A stretch of 64,000 nt of DNA. Origin: Leptolyngbyaceae cyanobacterium RM1_1_2 (GTDB taxonomy: Bacteria; Cyanobacteriota; Cyanobacteriia; Phormidesmidales; Phormidesmidaceae). The translations under genes and the position numbers were made by a program. Below the pieces are notes generated by a model, which saw only the letters and a program-made list of their open reading frames with translations, made no database searches and was not told where the DNA came from. The stretch spans positions 104,001 through 168,000 of the forward strand of contig JAAUQI010000001.1 of NCBI GenBank assembly GCA_012032345.1, in the 5' to 3' direction. The number at the start of each line of letters is the position of its first letter. Positions within the stretch are counted from its first letter, which is position 1. Shown piece by piece: positions 41,050-52,887 of the stretch.

Positions 41050-42276
41050 TTATTGCTTGGGTTTTTTCTGCTTGAGCAATTGGTTGTAGGCTCTCCAGTT
41101 GGTAGACTTTCGGTGCAGCCGCTCTTTGAGTGCCTTAGCCGCTAACGCATAGCCCCCATCTGCCCCATCAATCAGGTGAATATGGCGATCGCGCTGATCA
41201 AAGATGAGACAGGTGATCAGGGCGCGATTGGAAATGTGTAGCCCGTAAGCTAGATAGCCCGACTTAAACTGCTGCTCAAGATACTCGTTCAGCTGCAGGG
41301 TCATTGCAGATGTTCCTGCAATGACCATTTGCAGCGCATCATCAATCTTCTGAAAATCAGACGCGGCTGAAACGTCTTCTTTATAAGCCCCCCAGTGAAC
41401 CCTACCCACTGTTAGGCCAAGGTTCATAAAGCACGATCCCAAAAGATTCTCAATCAGAACTTTGAGAAAGTAATAGCCGCGATGTAGAAACGACACAGAA
41501 CTAGATCGCGCCCTAATTTCGGTGCTGAGCTGTCGAAGTCCAAAACTTAGTTTCAAGGCTGACTTGGTGACAGGATTGTATTTTTTATCATCCCCGTAGA
41601 TCAGTCGAATTTTTTGAATGACCTCCCGGTAGACGCTGTCTCTAGATTTACCACCGCTTAGGGTAGCCGATACAATCAGGCTGACAATTTCTCCTCCTTG
41701 ACTCGGAATGTCCTGCCAGCGACATTCCATTCCCTCTAAGTTAGCCGGGGGTGTTTCAGGCGTTATTTCGAGCTGATAGCGTCTATTCTCTTTTACTAGC
41801 TTAGTAGCATAAGTCAGGCCACCTCCGGTAAAGCTGGCCTGACTGTATTGGGAATTGATTCTAAGCTTAGCGACTTGAACCTGGCTGTGAAGCGGAATTT
41901 GCGCAACTGGAACAACTCCCACCCGTAAATCCATATCGAAAACTTCACAGGCTAGCTTACGAACTGATAAGAGTGCATCTCTTGTGAGCTGATAAGCTGA
42001 CGGTGAAACAATAAAAGATGCGCCATCGCCACCAAATATAAATGGAATCTCCTGGTTGTGAACCGCGTTTAAAACAGCAATGATAGAGCTTGCGCCTAAA
42101 AAGTTAACCTCCTTATATTTATCTGCCTCAATAGCTGCTGTGGAACCAATAATGTCGGTAATGAAGATATACCAGTCATCAGGCACAGGGACGTAGTTGC
42201 TCTGATTGGCAAGATCAATAAACTGATCTAACGGCTGAAGTAACGAATAGAAATTCTCTGTCGTCTTTGTAGCCAT
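41050..42276 (-). CDS. DUF3095 family protein (adenylate-cyclase-like)
   Basis: 408 residues from ATG at 42276; an in-frame TTG 45 bases upstream gives a longer, unlikely leader. DUF3095 proteins resemble nucleotidyl cyclases. Here VPDDWYIFITDIIGSTAAIE holds a TDIxGST motif like the first metal-binding strand of class III cyclases, IPFIFGGDGASFIV a second strand with Gly-Gly-Asp, and later LIDGADGGYALAAKALKER. Whether it makes cyclic nucleotides is not known. It is cytoplasmic by sequence and stands alone, leftward, between rnc and the amidase gene. Confidence 0.82.
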   Translation of the reverse strand: MATKTTENFYSLLQPLDQFIDLANQSNYVPVPDDWYIFITDIIGSTAAIEADKYKEVNFLGASSIIAVLNAVHNQEIPFIFGGDGASFIVSPSAYQLTRDALLSVRKLACEVFDMDLRVGVVPVAQIPLHSQVQVAKLRINSQYSQASFTGGGLTYATKLVKENRRYQLEITPETPPANLEGMECRWQDIPSQGGEIVSLIVSATLSGGKSRDSVYREVIQKIRLIYGDDKKYNPVTKSALKLSFGLRQLSTEIRARSSSVSFLHRGYYFLKVLIENLLGSCFMNLGLTVGRVHWGAYKEDVSAASDFQKIDDALQMVIAGTSAMTLQLNEYLEQQFKSGYLAYGLHISNRALITCLIFDQRDRHIHLIDGADGGYALAAKALKERLHRKSTNWRAYNQLLKQKKPKQ

Positions 42277-42512
42277 AGCAATGCTAGTACAAGACTGACC
42301 TATGGTGCTTTCAGTTAGCAATTTAATGAGGTGTGAATACTGCAGTTGATGAGCTAACAGGTAGAGGCACCATAAGCGTGTACCAGCGGCGGCTGCGGGT
42401 GCTTAGGTTTGCAACTGCGCTGGTTGATCGCTCATGACTTAAGGATACCCTTGTCAAGCAGGCGATCGCCATAGCTCAAGCGAGATCTCTCAAAAGCATG
42501 ACTTGGGTATGG

Positions 42513-44372
42513 TCAACGCGATTCTTGGGTTTGGAGCCATTGTTCAATCCCAGCCGCCAAAGCCTCAGCGAGCTGCTGCTGCGCCTGCAGATCGGTAATC
42601 CATTCAAACTCATCGGGATTGATCATAAACCCCAATTCCAGCAGTACGGACGGGGCAATGGCGGGGCGGGTCAAGGCAAGATTATTCCAAAAAACGCCGT
42701 AGGAAGGGCGATTAAGCTTTGCCGCTAGATAGTTGTGTAGAAAGACTGCTAGGTCATGAGCCTGAGCGTGGTACCAAAAGGTGCCGACCCCTGCCGTATT
42801 CAGGGCATCGCCGCTGTCGGGTAGGGCGTTGTAGTGCAGGCTAAGAGCCAGGGTTGGCGCGATCTGCTCAATCATGGCTACGCGATCGCCGGGATAAAGA
42901 TCATCGTCGCCTTCTCGCGTCATCACCACGGTTGCGCCCCGAGCTTGGAGGCGATCGCGTAGCAGCTTAGAGACAATCAGCGTCACGTCTTTTTCGGGAT
43001 ACCCAGTCGGGCCACGAGCGCCCAAATCTTCGGCGCTGCCGTGCCCTGGATCGATCAAAATTGTGCTTCCCTGCAGCGGTAAACGGCTGTTTCCCCTAGC
43101 TGGCGGATGGCGCAGTGACAAAATTAGCGTGGTGCCCTCGTAGCGCAGGCTGTAGCCCCACTGCTGAGCGGTTTTGAACTGAAAAGTGTAGGCCACTCTA
43201 TCGGGCAGCACAGGCCGCCAGTCTAGCCGCTCCACCACGGGATCATCATTGAAGAAAATAGTATCGGTCTGGGGCACAGTGTTGTAGAGCGTCAGCGTCA
43301 GGCTATCGGCAGTTTGGTCAACGCTGACGGGGACAGGCACCTGCAGCGGCAATAAGACTTCTGTGGCTCCAGGGGCGATCTGCGATCGCACGCTGCGAAT
43401 GAGCGATCGCGGTGGCGTAGCCCTTTCAGCAATCTCAGTTTCACCAGCGCGAATCCAGCCGCCGTAGTCTAGCCGCAGCCAGTCTCCCTCTCGGCCTGTC
43501 ACGGCGGCGCGAGTCCCCCGGGGCAGTGGTGTTAGCCGCGAATAGTCGCTGCTAGGGCCAGTCCGGGCGACGCCAGCCTCAGCCGTGACGGTGGCAACTT
43601 GAAAAGGGCTAGCGCTCAGCAGTGTCACCTGCCCTGTGCCGGTTTGGCTCAGGGTTTGACCGTTGAGGCTGAGCTGAAATTCTGGATAGCCCAGGTTTTG
43701 ATTCGGGGCGCTGGCTGTGGGCACTACGGCACCGGAGATGAGGCTGTTGCCATAGGTGAGCGCTCCAGGCAGAGGGGCGATCGCCTGAGCTGACACGCAA
43801 CCTTCGTACTGAACGGCGCTGTTGATGACATAGGGGCTGTTTTGATTCGTTAGCACTGCCGAATTTGGCGGTAGCTCAACCAGGCTCTGCTGGGCTGATA
43901 GAGGAATGCTCTGTCCGGCTAAGGTGACAGAGACAGTGGCATTATCAAGAGCGATCGCGCCAAAGCAAATCAGATCTTGGGGCAGACGGGCAATATCTAC
44001 TGCTGGGGTCAGCGAATCAGGCGCAAAGGCAATGCCCTCAGGGAGCTGTGGGCTACTGGGCAGTCGCGTCACGCTCAGCGTTAGGTTTTCGTCTCCCTGG
44101 GTCAAGGTAAAAGTATTGTCCCCCAGCTCTAGCGGCAGGGTGGGGGCGAAGTGTCCGGCAGGGCTGCGATATGCTACCGTCTGGCCGTTAATTTGAACGT
44201 CAGCTTTGGGATCAGCGGTGCCGATAATGAAGATGCGATCGGCAACGGTTTCATGGGTGGGAGGCGGATAGGCGACAAACAGCGACTGCTGGGTAAAACC
44301 AGGGGCGCTCACCATAAAAGCGATTACAGCTCCTAGCAAGGTTCCCCATAAGATTTTTTGGGTTCTTCCCAT
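42513..44372 (-). CDS. N-acetylmuramoyl-L-alanine amidase with SH3-like region (AmiC type)
   Basis: Cleaves the amide between N-acetylmuramic acid and the stem peptide during cell separation. 619 residues. An N-terminal membrane or signal segment (ILWGTLLGAVIAFMVSAPGF) is followed by beta-rich domains, an SH3b-like piece (ARTGPSSDYSRLTPLPRGTR, ~275-330) and an AMIN-type region. The C-terminal Amidase_3 catalytic domain (~435-615) has zinc ligands His in ILIDPGHGSAED, Glu, and His in LSLHYNALPDSG, and the catalytic Glu in SVLLELGFMINPDE. It is a likely part of the envelope machinery in filament or cell division. It lies 32 bases downstream of the mscS-like gene. Confidence 0.93.
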   Translation of the reverse strand: MGRTQKILWGTLLGAVIAFMVSAPGFTQQSLFVAYPPPTHETVADRIFIIGTADPKADVQINGQTVAYRSPAGHFAPTLPLELGDNTFTLTQGDENLTLSVTRLPSSPQLPEGIAFAPDSLTPAVDIARLPQDLICFGAIALDNATVSVTLAGQSIPLSAQQSLVELPPNSAVLTNQNSPYVINSAVQYEGCVSAQAIAPLPGALTYGNSLISGAVVPTASAPNQNLGYPEFQLSLNGQTLSQTGTGQVTLLSASPFQVATVTAEAGVARTGPSSDYSRLTPLPRGTRAAVTGREGDWLRLDYGGWIRAGETEIAERATPPRSLIRSVRSQIAPGATEVLLPLQVPVPVSVDQTADSLTLTLYNTVPQTDTIFFNDDPVVERLDWRPVLPDRVAYTFQFKTAQQWGYSLRYEGTTLILSLRHPPARGNSRLPLQGSTILIDPGHGSAEDLGARGPTGYPEKDVTLIVSKLLRDRLQARGATVVMTREGDDDLYPGDRVAMIEQIAPTLALSLHYNALPDSGDALNTAGVGTFWYHAQAHDLAVFLHNYLAAKLNRPSYGVFWNNLALTRPAIAPSVLLELGFMINPDEFEWITDLQAQQQLAEALAAGIEQWLQTQESR

Positions 44373-44404
44373 CGCTTGATGTCCTCAATCACGCTGTTTA
44401 GAGT

Positions 44405-45520
44405 TTACGACTCTGTGGCCTGAACTGGAGCGTGACCATTGTGACGAGGGTGATTAGCTGGCTGAGTTTGAAGCTGATTGAGATGTACAAGCTGAGTCGG
44501 GTAGGCAAACTCAATAGCGCGGGCGGTAAACGCAGATTTGATTTTTAGATAGATCTGCTGCTGTGCGTCCATATAGACGTTATAGTCACTGCTTTCGACA
44601 AAGTATACGACCTCAAAGTCCAAGCTGAAGTCGCCGTAGTGGCTGAAGTGAGCGCGATCGAAGCTGACATTTTCGATATTTTGAATGATATCTTGAACAA
44701 TTTCTGGAATTTCTGTGAGGCACTCAGCCCCGGTGGCGTAAGTCACGCTCAGCTTAAAGACGATACGGCGACGGGCCATGCGCTTAAAGTTTTGAATGCG
44801 GGAACTGGTCAGGTCAGTATTGGCAATAATTAGCTGCTCTCCCCCTAGACTGCGCAGGTGAGTCGTCTTGATGCCGATATGCTCAACGGTGCCGACTAAA
44901 TCCCCGACGATGATAAAATCGCCTAGCTCAAAAGGGCTGTCAAATAAAATAGCAAAGTAGCTAAAGAGATCCTGCAATACCCCCTGAGACGCTAAGGCGA
45001 TCGCAACGCCACCAATGCCTAAGCCCGCTACCACGGCTGAAATGTCAAAGCCCAGGTTGTCCAGCAAAAAGACAATCCCCACGGCCCAAACCACCACTTT
45101 AACTGCCGGAACCAGCGCGTGCAGCGTTTGCTCTAGGGCGGCGTCTCGGTTCCGGGTAATCCAATAGATGCGAATACTATATTCAACCAGCGATCCCAGG
45201 AGCTGAATGCCCAGTACGGTAACCAGAATTATGCAGATAACCTCAACAGCTTGGGCCAAAATCGGGTGCAGGCTCAGGTTGTGAACGCTGACATAGAAGG
45301 TGCCAACGTAGCACAGCCGCATCACCGGGCGCTCGATTAGGATGACTAGGCGATCATCTAAATCGGTAGCTGTGCGGTTCGACCAGCGCTTTAGACGACT
45401 GAGAAATAGGCTCTTAATCAGGTTAATGACTAAAACGCCGCCGAGTAAAATAGCGATCGCCAATAAGTAGTCAGAAACCTGATTATTTAGAATTTCAGTT
45501 TTGAGAAACTCACTTAGCAT
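44405..45520 (-). CDS. MscS family mechanosensitive channel
   Basis: A 371-residue channel that opens on membrane tension at hypo-osmotic shock. It has four or five hydrophobic spans; the pore-lining helix and its extension are in ISAVVAGLGIGGVAIALASQ, followed by the beta-domain motif SPFELGDFIIVGDLVGTVEH typical of MscS. The C-terminal tail ends in a His/Pro-rich stretch (ANHPRHNGHAPVQATES). The start ATG at 45520 follows GAGGAGG on the coding strand (complement of 45524-45535), a strong ribosome-binding site. The amidase gene follows closely on the same strand. Confidence 0.94.
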   Translation of the reverse strand: MLSEFLKTEILNNQVSDYLLAIAILLGGVLVINLIKSLFLSRLKRWSNRTATDLDDRLVILIERPVMRLCYVGTFYVSVHNLSLHPILAQAVEVICIILVTVLGIQLLGSLVEYSIRIYWITRNRDAALEQTLHALVPAVKVVVWAVGIVFLLDNLGFDISAVVAGLGIGGVAIALASQGVLQDLFSYFAILFDSPFELGDFIIVGDLVGTVEHIGIKTTHLRSLGGEQLIIANTDLTSSRIQNFKRMARRRIVFKLSVTYATGAECLTEIPEIVQDIIQNIENVSFDRAHFSHYGDFSLDFEVVYFVESSDYNVYMDAQQQIYLKIKSAFTARAIEFAYPTQLVHLNQLQTQPANHPRHNGHAPVQATES

Positions 45521-45681
45521 ATAAACCTCCTCAGCCGTCTCATTGCCATAGCGCCCTTGGCCTGGTTAGCCCTTTTACCCATCAGCCGATAAGACTGCAA
45601 TACTCTCGGCCATGTTAACAATCCGTAATAGAGAGTTGCCAGCCACACTCCCGAATGACTATGGCACAATTAACGGGTTGA

Positions 45682-47349
<1,668 letters not shown>

Positions 47350-47422
47350 ATGAACTTTGTTCTCGCTACATTGAATCAACTCAGCTTGCCCACCCACCTG
47401 CAATACCTTAGCCCCAACCGCT

Positions 47423-48400
47423 GTGATCCATACCGCAAATATCACTTCAACCAGTGAGTCCGTTACCTTAGAGGCCGTCCAAGCGGCGCGATCGCGGATT
47501 GCCCCCTACATTCGCCAGACGCCCGTCATTCAAGCGATCGCTCTCAAGCGGCCGATTCCAGCGGTAGAGCATCTATGGCTGAAGCTGGAGTGTCTGCAGG
47601 TGACAGGAGCGTTTAAGGCCAGAGGCGCATTAAATAAGCTGCGATCGCTGTCTGATGAGCAGATTGAGCGGGGCATTGTCACTGCCTCTGGGGGCAATCA
47701 TGGCTTGGCTGTGGCCTATGCAGGCTGGATTGCCGGGGTGCCTACAACTATTTATTTGGGCGAAAATACGCCACCGATTAAGGCTGAGCGGCTGCAGCAG
47801 TGGGGGGCACAGGTAATCATCGAAGGGGCCGACTGGGACGAGGCCAATCAAGCGGCGCTAGCCCTGGCAGAGCGGCAAGGGATTGCCTATTTTCATCCCT
47901 TTGCCGATCCGTTTGTGATTGCCGGACAGGGCACGATTAGTCTGGAGGTGTTAGAAGCCGTTCCTGAAATCGATACGCTCGTTGTAGCGATCGGCGGTGG
48001 CGGCCTCATCAGCGGCGTCAGTACGGCAGCCAAAGCGCTAAAGCCCAGTATTAAGATAGTGGGCGTTGAGCCTGTGGGCGCTCCGACCCTGCAAACTAGT
48101 GTGCAAAGTGGCAAAGTGACAGAGCTGACTGAAATTACGTCAATAGCCAATACGCTAGCTCCTCGCAAAACTGAGGAGATCAACTTGCAGCTCGTTTCTC
48201 AGTATGTAGACGAGATCGTACTGGTCAGCGACGACGAGATGCATGAAGCGGCCCGCTGGCTCTGGTTTGAAATGGGCGTGGCCGCAGAGCTGAGCGGCTC
48301 GGCCTCAGTAGCGGCGCTGCTCGGCGGTCACTACCGGCCTGCCCCTGGTGAAAAAGTCTGTGCCTTGGTCTGTGGTGCGGGCACCGATGGCATGAGCTAG
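47423..48400 (+). CDS. Threonine/serine dehydratase (PLP enzyme)
   Basis: A 325-residue PLP-dependent fold-type II enzyme: Lys65 in VTGAFKARGAL forms the Schiff base, TASGGNHGLAVAY binds the substrate carboxylate, and VAIGGGGLISG binds the cofactor phosphate. It lacks the C-terminal ACT-type regulatory domain of biosynthetic IlvA, so it resembles catabolic threonine dehydratases or serine racemases. The start codon is GTG at 47423. It follows pyrG in the same direction after 73 bases, which need not mean cotranscription. Confidence 0.9.
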   Translation: MIHTANITSTSESVTLEAVQAARSRIAPYIRQTPVIQAIALKRPIPAVEHLWLKLECLQVTGAFKARGALNKLRSLSDEQIERGIVTASGGNHGLAVAYAGWIAGVPTTIYLGENTPPIKAERLQQWGAQVIIEGADWDEANQAALALAERQGIAYFHPFADPFVIAGQGTISLEVLEAVPEIDTLVVAIGGGGLISGVSTAAKALKPSIKIVGVEPVGAPTLQTSVQSGKVTELTEITSIANTLAPRKTEEINLQLVSQYVDEIVLVSDDEMHEAARWLWFEMGVAAELSGSASVAALLGGHYRPAPGEKVCALVCGAGTDGMS

Positions 48401-48409
48401 CTTTTAAGA

Positions 48410-48970
48410 TCAGCTCATTTTCAGCCAGTTGAAGACCTGCTCCGCGCTCAAAACCAGCTCAATGCTCTCCAAAGCAATCAGGCAGTCTTGCCCATAATAG
48501 AGTTCTGGCTGCTGTTTGGGCTGGAAGACTAAAACTGAGCGATCGCTAGGATCAATCAGCCAGCCTAGCTGAGAGCCATACTTGAGACAGTGCAAAATGT
48601 TGCCTGCGACTCGGTTTGCACTTTGCTCAGGCGAGAGAATTTCAATCACCCAGTCGGGGGCAATCAAAACGTTATCAACAGGTTCGCCCTTTTCATCCAG
48701 CTCGATATGCTGCCAGAGCAGGACACTGATGTTTGGGGCAATTGAGCGATCGCCAAACGTACAGCGCAACTCTGGGAAAGCATAGGCTATCTGACTTGCC
48801 TCAGCCACTTCGTTGACGACGCTAGTCAATTTACCCTGAAGGCGAGAATGACGAGCTTTGGGCACTGATTTTTGAGAAATTCCACCCTCAATGTATTCGC
48901 TAGCAGGCTTAGCTTCTGGCATTTGCAGAAATTTTTCTAAGCTTATCGACGCAGCTTTTGCCAGGGTCAT
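48410..48970 (-). CDS. Uma2 family endonuclease
   Basis: 186 residues, intact. Opening ASISLEKFLQMPEAKPASEY, then IEGGISQKSVPKARHSRLQG; core IAPNISVLLW, DWVIEILSPEQSANRV with the acidic site, and YGSQLGWLIDPSDRS. It is close to the frameshifted gene at 21996-22558 (same PASE-I-G-I-QK block and the same GWLIDP ending), so the two are paralogues of one subgroup. The intact copy shows what the broken one lost. It converges with the dehydratase gene, nine bases apart. Confidence 0.85.
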   Translation of the reverse strand: MTLAKAASISLEKFLQMPEAKPASEYIEGGISQKSVPKARHSRLQGKLTSVVNEVAEASQIAYAFPELRCTFGDRSIAPNISVLLWQHIELDEKGEPVDNVLIAPDWVIEILSPEQSANRVAGNILHCLKYGSQLGWLIDPSDRSVLVFQPKQQPELYYGQDCLIALESIELVLSAEQVFNWLKMS

Positions 48971-49157
48971 TGATGTCTTTTTTATTTATTGTTATACCAA
49001 ATTTGTGAACCAGACCATTCATCAACCGTTTAACTGATTGTTCGCAGGAATTATTTGTCAGCGAAAAGCAAGGATTGGCAGGGCTAGAAGCTAAAGGCGA
49101 TCGCTCAGTCCCAGCCCTAGCCCCAGTCCACTCCCGGTCATAGCTAACGGTCTCAGT

Positions 49158-51263
49158 CTACGCAGCGCTCACCAGCCCGCGATGCCTGAGTAGTGCTGCG
49201 GTGCTAGGCTCTCGACCCCGGAAGGCTTTAAACACCTCCATTGGGTGCCGACTGCCGCCGAGCGCCAGCACCGTATCGCGGAAGCGTCGCCCGGTTTCTA
49301 GCAGCACAGCCTCATCGTCTAGCCCCGCCTCCTCAAAGGCGGCAAAGGCATCAGCACTCAGTACCTCAGCCCAGAAATAGCTGTAGTAGCCTGCGGCATA
49401 GCCTCCCGCAAAAATATGACTAAACGCACACAAGAAGGCATCTTCAGGGATAGGTTTCAAGACAGTAGTTTTTTCAGCCAGGCGATCGCGCACGTCCCAA
49501 ATGCTTTCGCTACCTCTTGGCTGGTAGCGGTGGTGTAGCTCAATATCAAGCCAGCCAAAGTTTACCTGCCGCAGAATTGCACTCCCGGTCATAAAATTAC
49601 GGGCCTCTAGCAGACGCTGATATTTATCTTCCGGCAGAGGCTCACCCGTTTCGTAATGCCGCGCCAGCTTGAAGAGCGTATCGCGGTGATAGCACCAGTT
49701 TTCCATGAACTGGCTCGGCAGCTCAACCGCATCCCACTCTACGTTGTTGATCCCAGCAGCACCCGGATAGTCTACCTGAGTGAGCATGTGCTGAAGGCCG
49801 TGACCAAACTCATGAAACAGGGTTTCCACATCCCGAAACGTCATCAGGCTAGGTTTACCGTCTACCGGAGGTGACTGATTGCAAACCAGATAGGCTACAG
49901 GCAGCCGCAGCCGCTCGCCAAACTTGCCCCGATTGAGACAGTCATCCATCCAGGCTCCCCCACGCTTTTCGGTCGGGCGACTGTAGGGGTCAAGATAAAA
50001 ATGAGCAAGGGTGCTCCCAGTCTCATCTGCTACCTTAAAGTAGCGCACGTCCGGGTGCCAGACGGGGGCCTCACCATCTGCAGCGGTAATCGTAACGCCA
50101 AACAGCCGCTGTGCCAGATTAAACAAGCCCTCTAAAACCTGGGGCAAGGGAAAGTAAGGACGCAGCTCTTCATCTGTTAGCTCATACTTAGTTTCGCGCA
50201 GCCGCTCTGCCCAAAACGCCGTGTCCCAGTTCATCAGGCTGTCGGCTTCGGGCGCGGCTTGGGCTTGGGCAAACTGTTCGAGATCTGCTAGATCTTGTTT
50301 AGCCGCTTCATAGCTAACGCTGCGGAGTTCCTCCATTAGCTTTTCCACTGCCTCGACCGAAGGAGCCATTTTGCGGGCTATGCTCAGCTCAGCGTAGGTT
50401 TTGTAACCCAGCAGGGTTGCCTGCTGCTGCCGCAGTTCTAGAATACGCTCAATGTTAGGAGTATTGTTGAGGTCGCCAGAGGCGGCGCGAGTCACAAAGG
50501 CACGATAGAGCTTTTCGCGCAGATCCCGACGACGGCTATGCTGTAAAAAAGGAACATAGCTGGGGTAGTCTAGCGTTATTCGCCAAGGGCCTAATTCGGC
50601 AGTAGCGTTTTCATCTCCAGCTTCACGAGCAGCCTGGGCAGCCTGGGCCAGCAGGCTAGGCGGCAGTCCGGCAATTTCTGCTGGGGTCGTCAGCGTCAGG
50701 CTAAACGCCTTGGTTGCGTCCAAAACGTTATTTGAAAACTTAGTCGATAGCTCTGCTAGGGTCTGCTGAATCTGATTAAACTGCTCTTTAGCCTCGCCCT
50801 CTAGCCCTACGCCTGATAGCTCCGCCTCTTGAATTGCAGTCTCAACAATGCGCTGCTGGGCAGGCTCTAGCTGCTCCCACTGACTGCCTGCACGTATCTG
50901 CTTAAAGGCTTCGTAGAGGGGCTGGCTTTGCCCCAGCTGAGTTGCAAACTGAATTACGCTAGGCTGAACGGCTTCGTAAGCCTGCCGCAGCTTTGGACTA
51001 TTTTTTACCCCCATGAGGTGACCGATGATTCCCCAGCTCCAGCTCAGGCGCTCACTTATCTGGGTCAGCGGTTTTACCAAATCTTCCCAGGTGGGGGTGA
51101 CATTGACCTCTAGCGCCTTTAGCGATCGCGCTAGCTCGTCTAATAGCTGCGTCATGCCGGGCACAATATGCTCCGGCTGAATCGCTTCAAAAGGGGGTAA
51201 GCCAGCTCCGATTAGCAGCGGATTTTGAACTGTTTCTTCAGGTAGCGCAACGGTTGGACTCAT
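49158..51263 (-). CDS. M3 family metallopeptidase (oligopeptidase A type)
   Basis: A 701-residue cytoplasmic zinc endopeptidase. The HEFGH zinc site (~484-488, in LFHEFGHGLQHML) and the third ligand in NNVEWDAVELPSQFMENW are present. The N-terminal helical half shows RLSWSWGIIGHLMGVKNSPK, and the C-terminus has FAGGYAAGYYSYFWAEVL. Family members clear signal peptides and short peptides. The length and blocks match PrlC/OpdA. It is read leftward as a single gene with ATG at 51263. Nothing else is cotranscribed within 180 bases. Confidence 0.95.
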   Translation of the reverse strand: MSPTVALPEETVQNPLLIGAGLPPFEAIQPEHIVPGMTQLLDELARSLKALEVNVTPTWEDLVKPLTQISERLSWSWGIIGHLMGVKNSPKLRQAYEAVQPSVIQFATQLGQSQPLYEAFKQIRAGSQWEQLEPAQQRIVETAIQEAELSGVGLEGEAKEQFNQIQQTLAELSTKFSNNVLDATKAFSLTLTTPAEIAGLPPSLLAQAAQAAREAGDENATAELGPWRITLDYPSYVPFLQHSRRRDLREKLYRAFVTRAASGDLNNTPNIERILELRQQQATLLGYKTYAELSIARKMAPSVEAVEKLMEELRSVSYEAAKQDLADLEQFAQAQAAPEADSLMNWDTAFWAERLRETKYELTDEELRPYFPLPQVLEGLFNLAQRLFGVTITAADGEAPVWHPDVRYFKVADETGSTLAHFYLDPYSRPTEKRGGAWMDDCLNRGKFGERLRLPVAYLVCNQSPPVDGKPSLMTFRDVETLFHEFGHGLQHMLTQVDYPGAAGINNVEWDAVELPSQFMENWCYHRDTLFKLARHYETGEPLPEDKYQRLLEARNFMTGSAILRQVNFGWLDIELHHRYQPRGSESIWDVRDRLAEKTTVLKPIPEDAFLCAFSHIFAGGYAAGYYSYFWAEVLSADAFAAFEEAGLDDEAVLLETGRRFRDTVLALGGSRHPMEVFKAFRGREPSTAALLRHRGLVSAA

Positions 51264-51581
51264 GACAGGTTTCTAAATAATATAGTTTTACCCTAACGGC
51301 TTAGACACAGCCTAATCTTTGAGACAAAAGCCCACTTTGAGCCTCTAAATCACTTAGATCCCCAGTGGGGGCTTCAGCAAAGTCTTTAGTCATAGTCGTT
51401 ACGAGTTTAGCTAAATATTATAGCGCGTCATGGCTCTCTGTTGCTCCTTCTGCCTGCTTTCACGACCGGCTTTTACCAACTTTCTACAGCCTTGGGCTAA
51501 TTGCAGTTTTCAGTACGAATGATCGCCACAGGTCACTCTACTATTGCAGATAGTTATCATAGAAAATTGCTAGCGATCGCC

Positions 51582-52640
51582 ATGCACCGCCCCTTTCGAC
51601 GAATTATTTTAGGCAGTGTTTTCTTCGTTCTGACGGTTGTAATAGCTGTTTATGGCTATGTGCTGGCCGGATGGTCTCTGCTAGACGCTGTCTATATGGT
51701 TGTCATTACCATCTTTGGCGTTGGCTATGGAGAGGTTCAGCCGTTAGATTCTGCAAAGCTGCGAATTTTCACAATTCTGGTTATCGTAGCGGGTGTGCTG
51801 TCAGTTGCCTACATTGTGGGCGGCTTTTTGCAACTTGTGACTGAAGGGGAACTTCGCAGAGTCTTTAAGAACAAGCGTATGATTCAGGAAATTGAAAATT
51901 TATCAGGCCACGTGATTGTCTGCGGCTACGGGCGGATGGGCCAGATGCTCTCCCATAAGCTGTGGCAAGAGAAACAGGTGTTTGTTGTCCTAGACAACGA
52001 TTCAGAGCGCATTGCTCTAGCTCAAGAGTCAGGCTACCTGGTTTATCAAGGTAACGCCACTGATGAAAGCACTCTAGAGGCAGCGGGTATCGCTCGGGCC
52101 AAGGCGCTCTCCACAGTTTTGCCAGAGGATGCTTCTAACGTTTTTATCACGCTGACGGCTAGAGAAATGAATCCTCAATTAATCATTTTGGCCCGGGGTA
52201 AGCTGCCTTCTACTGAAAAAAAACTGCGTTTAGCGGGGGCTAATCATGTCGTTCTACCGGTCGCTATTGGCGCTATTCGTATGGCCCATTTAATTACTCA
52301 CCCTACTGCAGTTGATTTTCTCTCTCAAACTGATAAAGGAGCCAGCCTGAACGAACTCTTGGGAGAACTAGACATTCAACTTAATGAACTACCCATTACA
52401 GCCAGTTCGCCATTGGTTGGCGGCACCATCGGCGATATTGAAGTACGGGGTAGGGGCACGTTTATCACGGTGGCTCTGCGGCGGGCAACAGGTGAAGTTC
52501 TAATTCACCCCGGTCGAGAAACTCATTTGGCGATAGATGACTCCGTTATTCTGATGGGCCATCAGGGCGACATGCCTAAATTCGCCCAAGGCCAAACTCA
52601 CAAACAAGGTCTGCGCTATCGCGGAGCCAGGGTTCGCTAA
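51582..52640 (+). CDS. Potassium channel with RCK (TrkA-N) domain
   Basis: 352 residues from the ATG at 51582. An upstream extension is open to 51501 but is not family-like, while MHRPFRRIILG is. It has two spans (~8-30 and ~60-85) flanking a pore loop with ITIFGVGYGEVQP (filter GVGYG). There follows a cytoplasmic Rossmann RCK domain from ~105 (HVIVCGYGRMGQMLSHKL) with bound-nucleotide Asp in VFVVLDNDSER, and a TrkA-C-like end. This is the two-span plus RCK layout of MthK/Kch channels gated by ligand. In cyanobacteria it is called a potassium channel protein; conductance is inferred. Confidence 0.9.
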   Translation: MHRPFRRIILGSVFFVLTVVIAVYGYVLAGWSLLDAVYMVVITIFGVGYGEVQPLDSAKLRIFTILVIVAGVLSVAYIVGGFLQLVTEGELRRVFKNKRMIQEIENLSGHVIVCGYGRMGQMLSHKLWQEKQVFVVLDNDSERIALAQESGYLVYQGNATDESTLEAAGIARAKALSTVLPEDASNVFITLTAREMNPQLIILARGKLPSTEKKLRLAGANHVVLPVAIGAIRMAHLITHPTAVDFLSQTDKGASLNELLGELDIQLNELPITASSPLVGGTIGDIEVRGRGTFITVALRRATGEVLIHPGRETHLAIDDSVILMGHQGDMPKFAQGQTHKQGLRYRGARVR

Positions 52641-52887
52641 CGACCTCTTATAATCAGGCACAACTTCAGAATGGGTACTCTTTCAGTAACTGTATGCGGA
52701 CGAATCTAAAGCAAAAATTGCCTAAACCACCCAAGAAGCCAGCTTAACTCGATTAAATCCTCGTTAAGGTATCTGTAGATAGGGATCAAGTGTTAAAGCC
52801 TCCTTTTATTCTTTCCTACTCTGAAAATGGAATGGGTTCTAGGCTTTCTACCTATCGTTATCAGTTTTTCCAGGAGCCAATTCTTCA

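Noticed and set aside
48990..49010. Second MITE end (TACCAAAT near the Uma2 gene start)
   Set aside because: Only eight bases agree with the end of the element at 25536 and no matching opposite end or duplication is present nearby.
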